Source: a virus. From it: a stretch of DNA of 62,546 nucleotides. Under the pieces are notes generated by a model that was given only the letters and a program-made list of their open reading frames with translations, was not told the DNA's origin and did no database searches. Positions 23,258 through 34,500 of the stretch are shown here, in pieces. The translations under genes and the position numbers were made by a program. The DNA lies in the IMG/VR virus record IMGVR_UViG_3300010158_000072, positions 1 to 62,546 of that record; one strand, written 5' to 3'. Within the stretch, counting starts at the first letter, position 1; every line of letters begins with the position of its first letter.

Positions 23258-26200
23258 TGGCAACATATGCAGTAGGTATTGTAGAATTTATAGCCGTTAC
23301 AGCAGACCAAGTTCTTCAATGGGGTGCTGGTGCTGCTGCCACAGCGAATGTGGCCGTTTCGGAAATTGTTGGTGGCCCTGTTTGGTCGCTTTCGATTACT
23401 GAATCCGCTCGCGCAAACAATACCACATTTATGAGATATACTGGTGCCGCGGCTATGGCCGAAAGTGTATCTATTACCGATACCCCTGCTTCTATATCAA
23501 ATATTGTTGAAACTATAACCGCGTCTACAACTCAAAGAGCAAATGTAGTATTTGCGGCTAGTATTACCTCACCAGTATCTGCAACCGATGCGTTTATTCG
23601 CGTTACACCAGTTTCTATCGTAGAATCCGTAACACTTAGAGATCAACCATTTTACGAAAAGCATGTTGTATCTGGTGCTGAGGAAATTTATCGTAAGATA
23701 TCACCAAAAATTGAAATGCAATTCCCAGGATTCATTCGTGAAGAAGGACCTCAGTTTGTCGCATTTCTCAAAGGATATCACCAGTTTGCTGAACAGACTG
23801 GTATGCCTATTGATGCCATTCGTGGGTTACCAGATAATCAAGACATTGATCGTTCATTAGATATGTTTGTTGAATATTTTAGACGCGAATTTATGCCAAA
23901 CATACCAAAATATGTTGCGGCCGATCAGCGTTTGATGACAAAGTATATTAGAGAATTTTACAGAAGTCGTGGTTCAGACGATTCTTTTAGAGCTATCTTC
24001 CGTGCTATGTTCAACAAAGAAATTGATCTGTACTATCCTGGTCAAGATGTTCTTCGTGCGTCTGATGGGCGTTGGGTAAAAGAAACCATCATTCGTGTTG
24101 GTACACCATATAACACTATACCAACAAGCATGGCTGGTAACATCATTACCGGGCTAACGTCTGGCGCGACCGCGCGTGTAGAAAATACACAGACACTAGA
24201 AGCATCAGGCATCTTGGTATATGATTTAACAATTCAAGGCGTTGTTGGAACATTTTCTGACGGTGAAATCGTACAAGATGAATATGGTAACCGTGCTACA
24301 ATCAATAACCAGCTAGGTGCTTTGACTGGTATTGATGTTTTACAAGGCGGCGCATTTCACTCGGCTGGTGGATCGTATCACAAAAAAGGTGACGTGGTTG
24401 AAATAACCGGCGCTTCTTCTTCCGAACCAGCGTACGGAATCGTGACCGAAGTTAGCAATAAAAGCGCAGTGCAAGTTACGTTACTTAATGGTGGGGCTGG
24501 GTACACAAAAGATCACACCGTCATAACAACATCTGGCGGATCTGGTGTTGGACTCGCTATAAGAATCAATTCATGGACACAGACGGCTGTAAGTACAGCA
24601 ATCAATAGTGATGCTATTGCGCCTATGGCTTTGGTTATGATTGGTACTCCAAATTATTTCGTATCTACTGGAGCCAATACGGCGACAGTATCGTCAAAAT
24701 TATCTGGTAAACTAATTTTTAGCACCACGTCAAATACAATTTCTGGTATCGGCACCACATTTCAATCGCAGCTTTCAAATGATTTGTTGGTTCGAGTTGC
24801 TGGGCAAGCTAATACATTGCGCGTTCATTCTGTATTGAGCGACACATCATTTGTATCGGCATTTAGACCTTTAAATAATCAAACATCACCAGGGGCCGAT
24901 GCATATATTCGCTTGGCTGCCGCTAACGTAAATTCTACATTGGCTTCGGCATTTGCGTTCTCGACAACAGGGACATATTCGATCAATTCGATTGCTATCA
25001 TTAGCCCTGGATATGATTATAAAACACTACCTACGATTACGATTACTGACGACACTACATCCGTATTGAATATCGAAGATGGTAATGGTGGATTCCTTGG
25101 ACGTAATGCTGTTATTGGTATTGATAATGCACCAGGTGCTATCGTAAGCATCGACATTACCGCTGGTGGTGCCAACTTCAATAGAAACGAACTTGCTACG
25201 ATTCAAAACGTAACGCAAGGTAATAGTGTCATCATCGAATCTACGCCAGGCAATCTTGGCACCACGTGGCGCAAAACAAAGACAACATTCAATGCTTCCG
25301 GTACACCTCAAGTTTCTGGCATCACAAAACTTCCTGGACGATACACAGATACTAAAGGTTTCCTAAGTTGGAACAATAGACTTCAGGATAACTATTATTA
25401 CCAGGAATTCTCTTATGTTGTTCGTGTTACTGAGCTTGTCGATAAGTATCGTGATATTATCAAAAATCTTGTGCACCCTGCTGGAACCAAGATGTTTGGT
25501 ACATACAATATGCGCTCAGCAGCCACAATGCCATTCACTCTTGTTCAAGCAAGCTCAAATATCCAAAACGTAAGAGATAATGAGCCAGTTACGGCATTGG
25601 ATAGCTTCACTGGTACGATGGTCAGCAATGGCAGCATAACATCTTCTTCGATAACACCAGCAGAAATTACCGCTGCGTATGTGTCGAAAGATGTTAATAT
25701 ATCAAATGTTGCTAATGCTAATGGCGTACCAGCTGCTCTTGCTACATACCCAGGTGCAGGCACTGCTAACGTCACAGCGACAACCACAAAAACTGCTATT
25801 GGTACATACCCAGCTGCTGGTACAGCTAACACAGCCGTTACAGATACTCCAGTTGCTATCGGTACATACCCAGCCGCGCGCACTGAAGCAGCTACCGCAA
25901 ATAATACTCAGGTTGCTATTGCTACATATCCAGGTGCAGGTACTGCAAATATCGCTCTTAATACAACACAAGCGGCTGAGAAATTAATTCTTGCATCAGG
26001 AAGATATGTCACTGTTCAATACGCCAATAGCACCGTTTCTCTGTACGAATCAATACCAACAAGCGTGTACGACGCGATTGCAATTTCGATGTTCGACGAC
26101 AAACCAAGATTGGTTCGTATTGCGAAAGGCACACCGTGGTTTGCAAACAACGCTCTCCGTGCAAATACAGGAAGCATTCAAGTCGGTGGAAACGGAACAA

Positions 26201-26340
26201 GCGTTATCGTTTCCGCTGTTGGAAGCGGAAGTACTACTGTGTATCAAGTCAATGCGATCTTCTCGAATACGTTCCTGTCGCTTCGCACGAACTATCTACC
26301 AGTCACTTCAAACGCAACATTTGCTTATAGCGTAGGGTAA
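23257..26340 (+). CDS. gp7: Baseplate wedge protein, gp7-like, with a 4 x 20-residue repeat
   Basis: At 1027 aa it is the size of T4 gp7 (1032). Its block at residues about 140-290 (FPGFIREEGPQFVAFLKGYH, RSLDMFVEYFRREFMP, IREFYRSRGSDDSFRAIFRA, LYYPGQDVLRASDGRWV) is typical of the gp7-position protein of exo-T-even phages. Beta-rich modules with GGAGYTKDHTVI-type repeats follow. Residues 830-909 contain four 20-residue repeats starting TYPGAG or TYPAA. The position after gp6 and before gp8 matches T4. The identity rests on the core block and on synteny. Confidence 0.8.
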   Translation: MATYAVGIVEFIAVTADQVLQWGAGAAATANVAVSEIVGGPVWSLSITESARANNTTFMRYTGAAAMAESVSITDTPASISNIVETITASTTQRANVVFAASITSPVSATDAFIRVTPVSIVESVTLRDQPFYEKHVVSGAEEIYRKISPKIEMQFPGFIREEGPQFVAFLKGYHQFAEQTGMPIDAIRGLPDNQDIDRSLDMFVEYFRREFMPNIPKYVAADQRLMTKYIREFYRSRGSDDSFRAIFRAMFNKEIDLYYPGQDVLRASDGRWVKETIIRVGTPYNTIPTSMAGNIITGLTSGATARVENTQTLEASGILVYDLTIQGVVGTFSDGEIVQDEYGNRATINNQLGALTGIDVLQGGAFHSAGGSYHKKGDVVEITGASSSEPAYGIVTEVSNKSAVQVTLLNGGAGYTKDHTVITTSGGSGVGLAIRINSWTQTAVSTAINSDAIAPMALVMIGTPNYFVSTGANTATVSSKLSGKLIFSTTSNTISGIGTTFQSQLSNDLLVRVAGQANTLRVHSVLSDTSFVSAFRPLNNQTSPGADAYIRLAAANVNSTLASAFAFSTTGTYSINSIAIISPGYDYKTLPTITITDDTTSVLNIEDGNGGFLGRNAVIGIDNAPGAIVSIDITAGGANFNRNELATIQNVTQGNSVIIESTPGNLGTTWRKTKTTFNASGTPQVSGITKLPGRYTDTKGFLSWNNRLQDNYYYQEFSYVVRVTELVDKYRDIIKNLVHPAGTKMFGTYNMRSAATMPFTLVQASSNIQNVRDNEPVTALDSFTGTMVSNGSITSSSITPAEITAAYVSKDVNISNVANANGVPAALATYPGAGTANVTATTTKTAIGTYPAAGTANTAVTDTPVAIGTYPAARTEAATANNTQVAIATYPGAGTANIALNTTQAAEKLILASGRYVTVQYANSTVSLYESIPTSVYDAIAISMFDDKPRLVRIAKGTPWFANNALRANTGSIQVGGNGTSVIVSAVGSGSTTVYQVNAIFSNTFLSLRTNYLPVTSNATFAYSVG
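25744..25983 (+). repeat. Four 60-bp tandem repeats inside the gp7-like gene
   Basis: Units at 25744-25803, 25804-25863, 25864-25923 and 25924-25983 each begin ACATAYCCAG and encode 20 residues. They are diverged but clearly aligned. They look like an expandable surface or spacer segment. Confidence 0.85.
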
Positions 26341-26343
26341 TCT

Positions 26344-26351
26344 TATAAATA
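26344..26351 (+). promoter_or_regulatory. Late promoter (TATAAATA) before the 189-aa virion gene
   Basis: TATAAATAG starts 4 nt after the gp7 stop and 64 nt upstream of the next ATG. A strong AGAGGAGAG ribosome site precedes that ATG. It matches the T4 consensus exactly. Confidence 0.85.
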
Positions 26352-26407
26352 GCAAGCTAAATAGTCGTAGTTAGATTATTTAAAATCAATCCATAGAGGA
26401 GAGAAAA

Positions 26408-26977
26408 ATGGAAAATAAAGTTGAACCAAATACTATGGCTGACGCTTCGGTTATCCGTGGTGCTGGTGTAGGTGAAGGACTAACAGTTTCTGGTTATTAC
26501 ACAGTGTCATGCGTTGATGAAAATGGTGTTGTAAAGTGGACCGATGAGTTCTCAAATCTTGTAACCACTGTTGGTAAGAATGACCTTCTAGACAAGTATC
26601 TAGCCGGTTCTGCTTATACCGCTGCTTGGTATATGGGTCTCATTAGCTCCACATCTTACACAGCCGTAGCTGCTGGTGACACAATGTCATCTCACACAGG
26701 TTGGTTGGAAGCTGGCGCTACCTATAACCCAACATATTCACAGGCTACTCGCCCAACTCCAGCTTGGTCTGCCGCATCTGCCGGGTCTAAGGCTACATCC
26801 GCTGCGGTTTCGTTCTCAATCACTTCTTCTGGTACTGTCAAGGGCGCATTCTTGAATTCAGTATCAACCAAGGATGGCACAACTGGCGTTCTTTACTCTG
26901 CTGGTTTATTCACTGGCGGCGATAAGGTCGTATCAAGCGGCGACACTGTAAACGTAACCTACACAGCGAGCGCGTAA
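26408..26977 (+). CDS. Probable virion protein, 189 aa, with its own late promoter
   Basis: The protein is rich in Ser, Thr, Ala and Gly and predicted all-beta. The end [20 protein letters not shown] is a pattern I associate with small structural proteins of several aquatic phages. It is inserted between gp7 and gp8, where T4 has no gene. A perfect late promoter and a strong ribosome site suggest high expression, for example as a decoration or accessory baseplate protein. No biochemical function is known to me. Confidence 0.7.
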   Translation: MENKVEPNTMADASVIRGAGVGEGLTVSGYYTVSCVDENGVVKWTDEFSNLVTTVGKNDLLDKYLAGSAYTAAWYMGLISSTSYTAVAAGDTMSSHTGWLEAGATYNPTYSQATRPTPAWSAASAGSKATSAAVSFSITSSGTVKGAFLNSVSTKDGTTGVLYSAGLFTGGDKVVSSGDTVNVTYTASA

Positions 26978-26983
26978 GCTAAT

Positions 26984-28576
26984 ATGGCTGGTGGATTAAT
27001 CACTTCTCATTTTCGTATTCACAATGCGATGCAGTTTGCTGAATCGTTTAGCGAAACTACGCCTTCGCGATATTATTTCTTTATCGCGAAGAGCTATGCA
27101 TGGGTTAATGAGGTTGATCCACCAAGTCCAGTAGACACATATCAGGAAACTTACTACAATCAGTGGCGTGATATGATGTCGGTTAAACGCATATATGCAT
27201 CACAGGTTTCTCATGTAGTACCTCGTTATGATTGGACATCTGGTACGGTTTATGATGAGTGGGACGACAAGGAAGATTTGCAAACTTATGTAAGTCATTC
27301 TATTCAAGAGCATAACTATTACGCACTTACAAATGAAAATAACGTGTACAAGGTCATCGACAATAATGGATATGCTGCCTCTACGGTTAAACCAACCGGG
27401 ACAGGGACATCCATTATTTCAACAGCAGATGGTTATCGTTGGAAATACATGTACACAATTTCTGCTGGTGAAGCGCTGAACTTTCTTACACATGATTATA
27501 TGCCAGTAAAAACATTATTGTCTAACGATAATAGTTCCCAGTGGACAGTACAGGATAATACCGTTGAAGGATCTATCAATAATATCATTGTTAGTAACAC
27601 AGGAAGTGGTTACCTTGTAACGTCAAACACATTTGCATCTGTTACCAATTCAACTGTTATGACATTAAAAAGTAATGCTCTTGCTGTGGACGCCGCATAT
27701 ACAGATTCAGCCATTTTCATTAAAGCTGGAACTGGTTCTGGGCAAATTAGATCCATCACTGATTATATGGGTGCAACTAGAAAACTAACAGTGAATAATG
27801 CGTTTACAACTCTACCCGACACCACAAGTGAATATTATATCTCTCCTCGCGTAATTATTCGTGGTGATAGTGGTTCTTCGGTATCCACACGCGCATCGGC
27901 ATATGTGTCGAATGCTTTGGGTGGTATCGTTCGAAGCGTTACTGTAATTGCGCCAGGGTCAGGTTATACACAAGCTAATGTTGTATTTAAACGTAATCCA
28001 TCATATGGTTCTGGCGCAAATGCTTATGTTATCATACCGCCAGTAGGTGGGCATGGGTCTGATCCAGTTGATGAGCTTCGTGGTTACAATATTATGATTA
28101 ACGTAAATCTTGTAGGTTCGGAAGCTAACACATTTACATCGAACAACGATTTCCGAATTATTGGGCTTCTTCGTGACCCGCTTTTGGCTGGTGGTTTAGT
28201 AGCAAATGCGTCAGTTATCGACCAGTGTACCAGAATTAACGTAACAAATGTTAGCGGTGATTTTCGAGCTGACGAAGTGATTACTGGACTAACAACAGGC
28301 GCAACCGCAAGAAATGTGTATTTTGCAAATTCAAATTCAACACGAACTTCTGGCATTGTCCGTGTTATTCGTGAAACAACAAACGGTACTGGGCAATCAT
28401 TTTTGACCGGCGAAACTATTGTTGGGGCCACAACAGGCGTGACAGCTTTGGTATCATCTCGTATTGATCCGGCTATGAAACGCAACACTGGTTTCATACT
28501 ATATACTGAGTATAGAGAAAAGGTCGAACGCGCCGGCGATCAAACAGAAAATATTAAGATAGTACTCAAATTTTAA
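26984..28576 (+). CDS. gp8: Baseplate wedge protein gp8
   Basis: The N-terminal ~200 residues match gp8: ITSHFRIHNAMQFAESF, YYFFIAKSYAWVNE, DMMSVKRIYASQVSHVVPRY, and DGYRWKYMYTISAGEALNFL. At 530 aa it is longer than T4 gp8 (334). The extra part carries Gly/Ser-rich beta modules such as VIAPGSGYTQANVVF and ITGLTTGATARN, which resemble modules in the gp7-like protein. gp8 is a wedge subunit that bridges gp6, gp7 and gp10 in T4. Confidence 0.88.
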   Translation: MAGGLITSHFRIHNAMQFAESFSETTPSRYYFFIAKSYAWVNEVDPPSPVDTYQETYYNQWRDMMSVKRIYASQVSHVVPRYDWTSGTVYDEWDDKEDLQTYVSHSIQEHNYYALTNENNVYKVIDNNGYAASTVKPTGTGTSIISTADGYRWKYMYTISAGEALNFLTHDYMPVKTLLSNDNSSQWTVQDNTVEGSINNIIVSNTGSGYLVTSNTFASVTNSTVMTLKSNALAVDAAYTDSAIFIKAGTGSGQIRSITDYMGATRKLTVNNAFTTLPDTTSEYYISPRVIIRGDSGSSVSTRASAYVSNALGGIVRSVTVIAPGSGYTQANVVFKRNPSYGSGANAYVIIPPVGGHGSDPVDELRGYNIMINVNLVGSEANTFTSNNDFRIIGLLRDPLLAGGLVANASVIDQCTRINVTNVSGDFRADEVITGLTTGATARNVYFANSNSTRTSGIVRVIRETTNGTGQSFLTGETIVGATTGVTALVSSRIDPAMKRNTGFILYTEYREKVERAGDQTENIKIVLKF

Positions 28577-28588
28577 TCGGAAGGTATC

Positions 28589-31500
28589 ATGGCTGGAGAA
28601 GCAAATTCCGTCACGCTCTCAACAAACTTTAACGTAGATCCATTCTACGATGATTTTGATGAGGCAAAGAACTATCATAGAATCCTTTTTCGTCCAGGAC
28701 TAGCAGTTCAGGCCCGTGAACTGACTCAAATGCAAACGATCCTGCAAAACCAGATTGATCGTTTTGCTGAACATATTTTTAGAGAAGGTTCAACCGTTAA
28801 CGGTTTTGAAATGAATTATGATGTAATGTATAATTATGTTCGTGTTCGCGACCGTTCGAGTACAGGTTCTGCTATTTCTCCAGTTGATTTCGTAGGTAAA
28901 ACAATTCAAGGCCAAACATCTGGCGTTACCGCTCTTGTTGTCAATACAAATGACGGTTCAGAAGCTAACACACCACACACGAAAACTCTATTCATTAAGT
29001 ATCAATCAGCAAGCGGTGGAACACGTTATTTTGGTAATAACGAAATTCTAATCGCTACAGACGGTAGCGGTCTTACTGCTAATACGATTGTGGGAACAGC
29101 AACATATCCAGCCGAAGGTTATGGGTTAGCAGCAACATTCAATTCTGGTATCGTGTATGCGCGAGACCATTTCATCCGTGTTCCGGCTCAAACTTTGATT
29201 CTTGATAAGTATGGCCGCCGCCCAAGTGTTCGTGTTGGTTTTGATATCACAGAATCAATCGTTACAGAAGTTGATGATAGTACCCTCCTTGATCCCGCTT
29301 CCGGTTCATATAACTATGCTGCCCCAGGTGCTGCTCGTCTCAAACTTGAAGTTTCATTGAAAAAGCTTGACCTTGATGCTGCTATATCAAATACCTTTGT
29401 TGAATTGATGCAGATAAAAGAAGGCATTGTTCAATCAATTTCAAATCGCACACAATACTCACAAATTCGTGATTATATGGCTCAGAGAACATCTGACGAG
29501 TCTGGAGACTATATTGTTTCTGGGCATAGTTTGTCTGTCAAAGAACATCTAAAATCAGGTAATAATCAAGGCATCTATACTGCTGCTGAAGGTGGCGTTT
29601 CAACTAGATTGTGTGTTATAGTTGCACCAGGAAAATCATATGTAAAAGGGTATGATAATCAAACAATCGTATCGTCTCGCGTTAATATGAATAAAGCAAC
29701 TGACACTGCTTCTGTTTCCGATGCGAAAGCTCTGGTTGATTATGGTAACTATCTTCTTGTAGACAATGTTGTTGGTAAGTGGAATCTGGACGCACAGTCT
29801 TTAGTCAATTTAAAAAACGATCAGTCAAATGCTGTAAGCACACTTGCATATTCGACAACATGGCCAACTGGTGGTGCTAAAGGCACAACAATTGGTTCTG
29901 CTCGCGTTAAGGGGCTTGAGTACTTCTCAGGTACACCTGGTGCACCAGACGCGGTTTATAAATTGTATCTAACAGATGTAAAAATGACTGCGCCCTACAC
30001 GTTCCCGCAAGTTAAAGGTATTGCGTATTCCGCAAATACACCTGGTAAAGCAGACGTTCGTTATGCGTCAGCTAATACACAAGATGCAGCGACAGATATT
30101 TCCGTTTTCCGTTTGCCTACAATCGCGACAAAGACACTACGCAATACATCTGGCGTAATCAATAACGATTTTACATTCTATAAGACATATTCACAAACAA
30201 CAGACACATCTGGTGTGGCTGCAATTAATACAGGCGACGATAATCAGACGTTTGATGGCGGTGGTTCAGTATTAAGTCAATCTGGTCGACGCACTGATTT
30301 CCATGCTGTAGTAACAAGTGCTGCTAATACCGTTGCCGCTGGTTCTGTTACCATATCTCTTGCTGGTAATACAGTTACAGGAGCTGCTGGTTCTGCGTTT
30401 ACAACTAAGATTAATAAAGGTGATGTGCTTCACATCGGCGTTGCTGGTGATCTTATTGTCAGTGCGGTAAATAGTGATACATCATTAAGTGTTCTTGGTA
30501 CAGCCGCAGGTGCTGTAGCTGCTGGCAAGTACTACAAGAAATTCATATCTGGGCAGGTTGTTGATCTTGGTGGTTATGGTGGAGACGGCGCTCGTACAGT
30601 TACCATTTCTTCAACACCATCTCGAATTGCAACGATTGATTTGAACGAAACTTTCAATAGCACAGGTGCGCCTCTAAGCATCATCGCGAAAGTCAATCAG
30701 ATTGATGGGCAAGAAGCTGCAAAATCAGTTATTCGTAGTCGTTTAGTCCAGATCAATGTTGGTATGGGCGGAGGCACTTCATATGTTGCAAATACAACTG
30801 GTCCTTGGTCACTAGGTTTGTCTGATGGTTTCAAGCTTGTATCTGTGCGTAAGGTTACCGGTGGTGCACCAGCTTCATTTACAACCACAACATCTGGTAC
30901 CGACGTAACAAATGATTTCGTACTCGACACTGGTATGCGTGATAACTATTATGACCATGCTCGTTTGGTAAAGAAGTCAACAAGTAGCTTGTCGCTCAGC
31001 AGCTTGGATCGTTTGCTTGTTACATTGGATCACTTCACACACAGCCATTCCTCTGGTGTAGGATTCTTCTCAATCAATTCATACCCAGTAGATGATTCTC
31101 TTGCTGGCTCTGATACGACTAAGATTTACACATATGAAATTCCAATCTTTACGTCACCAACATCTGGTGTCTCTTATGATCTTCGTGACTCGTTGGATAT
31201 TCGTCCGCGTATCGCAGACACAGCCAATAGTGTTACGGTACTTACAGGAATTTCAAAGAATCCTCTTACATCAACAACATTCTATAATCCAACCGGTTGC
31301 TTGAAATATTCTCCAACAGGTGAAGATTTTACAACGGACGCTGATTATTATCTAAAGCGTACCGACACTGTTGCAATCTCAAAGACGGGGGGCATTAACA
31401 TAGTTCGTGGTGTTCCTGCAGCGCGCCCATCAGCTCCTGCGGTACCAGAAGATATGATGGCCATTGCAACAATTCAACTTGCGCCATATCCATCCCTTCC

Positions 31501-34500
31501 TAATGAAATTGGGCGTCGGATCAATCGCGCAGACTTAACAAATGTGATTCGTAAGATTCGCAATGAGCGTTATACCATGCGCGATATCGGGACAATGCGT
31601 GATCGTATCGACCGCCTTGAGTACTACACATCTCTAAACTTGTTGGAAAAAAATTCTAAGGATCTATTAATTCCAGACGTAAATGGAAACGATAGATTTA
31701 AGAATGGTATTTTGGTTGATCCATTCAAAGGATATGCAATCGCAAATCCTTATGATAATGATTCAAAATGGACAGTTGATACCGAGAAGGGCGAGATGCG
31801 CCCATTATCATCGGTTCAGGAAATTGTTCCGGTATATTCTGCAAATTCAGTAAATGTGGTACGCACTAACGTAACACCGGCTGGTGTGTCGCGTGACCAA
31901 ACGATTACGATATCCGATTATGATGCGCGAGTAGCAACTATTGGGTCAACAGTAACATCTGGTGCAATTACAGGCGTCATTAGAAATGCTGTAGGTAATT
32001 TTGCAACAGATTCAACTAAAATATATCTAGAACAATGTACAGGCAACTTTACATCTGGTGGCACATGCTCACTTTACATACCTACGCTAACACCTAATTT
32101 TAATATTACCGCGGTAGCTATCACAACTCCAGGTGATCTGGTAACTCTACCATATACACATAAAATTTTGGTTGAGCAACCATGGGCTACCACAACTCGT
32201 AACTGCACTGGTACTGCATATAACTGGATGGGCACTCTTACCCTAACACCAGATAGCGATTATTGGTGCGATACAACAACAAGACCAGATGTTAATATCA
32301 GCTTGGATATGAATACTGATAACTGGTTATATATTGCTGGCGCATGGCCAACATCATACGATGCTTGGAAAACTACATTCACTGGACAACCCGTATTATC
32401 AAGTCAGAGAGAAATTGATAATGGAACTGTAAACGTCCCACAAGCTGACGGCTCAACAAACATTGTTCAAAATTTCACTACAGAAAGTATTTTTACCACG
32501 CCAACAATTGAGACGCGCACTTATAATAATCTAAAAGCGAAGATTGTAGAAGCTACTGAGGTAGTAGGCAATTTTGTCAAGGACGTAAACATTCAACCAT
32601 TCATGCGCTCGCGTATGATCCTTTTCAAACTTGATGGTATGAAGGCAAGCAGTCGCATTTATGGGTTCTTTGACGGTATTGATATTAATGCATATATCAC
32701 ACCACTTACAGCAGCAGAGTATGCATCTGGTGGTAACGGTCTAAAAGTTGGAGTTGGTGGAATTAGATTTGCGCCGCTAACATACGCTGAAGGCGCAGCA
32801 CTAGTTACAAATAGCGATAGCACAGCATATGGTATTTTCCGTTTGCCTAGTGACTCTCGTTTGAGATTCCATACTGGCACAAAGCGTATGCGTTTTGTTG
32901 ACAATTCAACAAATAGCAAAACATTTGGTCAATTTACAACATCAGCAGAATCAGATTATTCTGCTGAAGGTTTGATGGCAGGTATTTCTGATCTAACACT
33001 GTCAACTAAGAAAGCTATTATTGCTCAGCAATTCTTGACAGAATCAAAAAATGCGGAGTTCAATTCAACATCATTGGTTGGTGGTCAACGTATCGTTGGT
33101 GTTATTGCAGCGCCTAATCAGGATGCTGGGGATGGTGGACCATGGGGAGATAGTCCTGCAGCGCCACCCGTATGGGATGTTGCACCAGTAGCAGATGGTA
33201 ACTGTGGATCAGCAAACGATCCTATCGCACAGACAATGCTTATTTCAGCATTGTTGACAAATAGAATACATTCTAGCGGAATGTATTTGACAAAAATCGA
33301 CCTGTTCTTTGCAACAAAAGACGCAACTCTACCATTTACTTTTGAACTGCGTGAAGTTGACTCAGGAACTGGTTACATCACATCTCGCGTTGTCCCATTC
33401 TCTCGCGTTGTAATTCCTTCAACCGATGTGAATATTAGTAGCGACGGTTCAGCAGCAACACCTGTATATTTCGCGTCACCAGTTTATGTTGGCGAAGATA
33501 AAGAATATGCTATCGTCATTATTCCTGCTGCTGCAAATCCAAATTACAATGCGTTTACAGCGGTTCTTGGGCAACCAGACTTGCGTTATGGTGTAAAAAT
33601 TACTCAACAGCCAGCTGCTGGGTTCTTGTTTACTTCTGCAAATCAAAGCACATGGGTACCAGTTGAAAATGAAGATTTGAAGTTCGTCGCATATCATGCA
33701 GTATTTCCTACAGGTGTAAATGGTGATATCATTCTCAAAAATGAGTCACGCGATTACCTAACCATTGCTAATACAACAGGCGCATTCAACCGAATCGGTG
33801 AGCCTGTATTTGGTGAAGTTCATCTTGATGGTAAATTTACCAACACAGCTACCATCACTGTTGGCAATACATCATACACAGGCACACACTTCGCGCATGG
33901 TCTAACTTCAAATGCTTACGGTACAATTACATACTGGAGCACAACAGGAATTCGTGTGCGTGGTGTTCCGACAGGTAGAATGTTTAGGGGTGGTGAAACG
34001 ATTAAGATTCGTAAAACTTCACCGACAACTGGAACTATCATTGGTGCGAATACGAGCGGTAGATTTAAGTCTGCAACATATCCATCTGGGCGCGTAACTT
34101 ATTATGATGTTGTAAACTATGCAAATACCAAGCTGCATATTGCAAATACATCATACGCAAACAGTGGACCAGCAAACAATCTAAATCGTATGTTTACAAG
34201 AAACATGACGATTGTTGGTCAAACAAATGGTTACAGTGGGCGTATTGTTTCGATAGATAATTTGACTGCTGATAAAGTCAATTTGATTACCAATTTGATT
34301 CAGCCTTCAAATACTACCATAACACCATATACAAAATTTGCTACAAGCACGAGCGCAAGAGATACTGCATATGTTCGTGCGTTGTTGAATGACGATACAG
34401 CTTTTGATGCCCCTAGATATATTTTGAGTCGTAGCAATGAATCAAACACTTCGTCATCATCTGCATCTATGGCACTCAATAAATCTGCTGAAGTTCTTTA

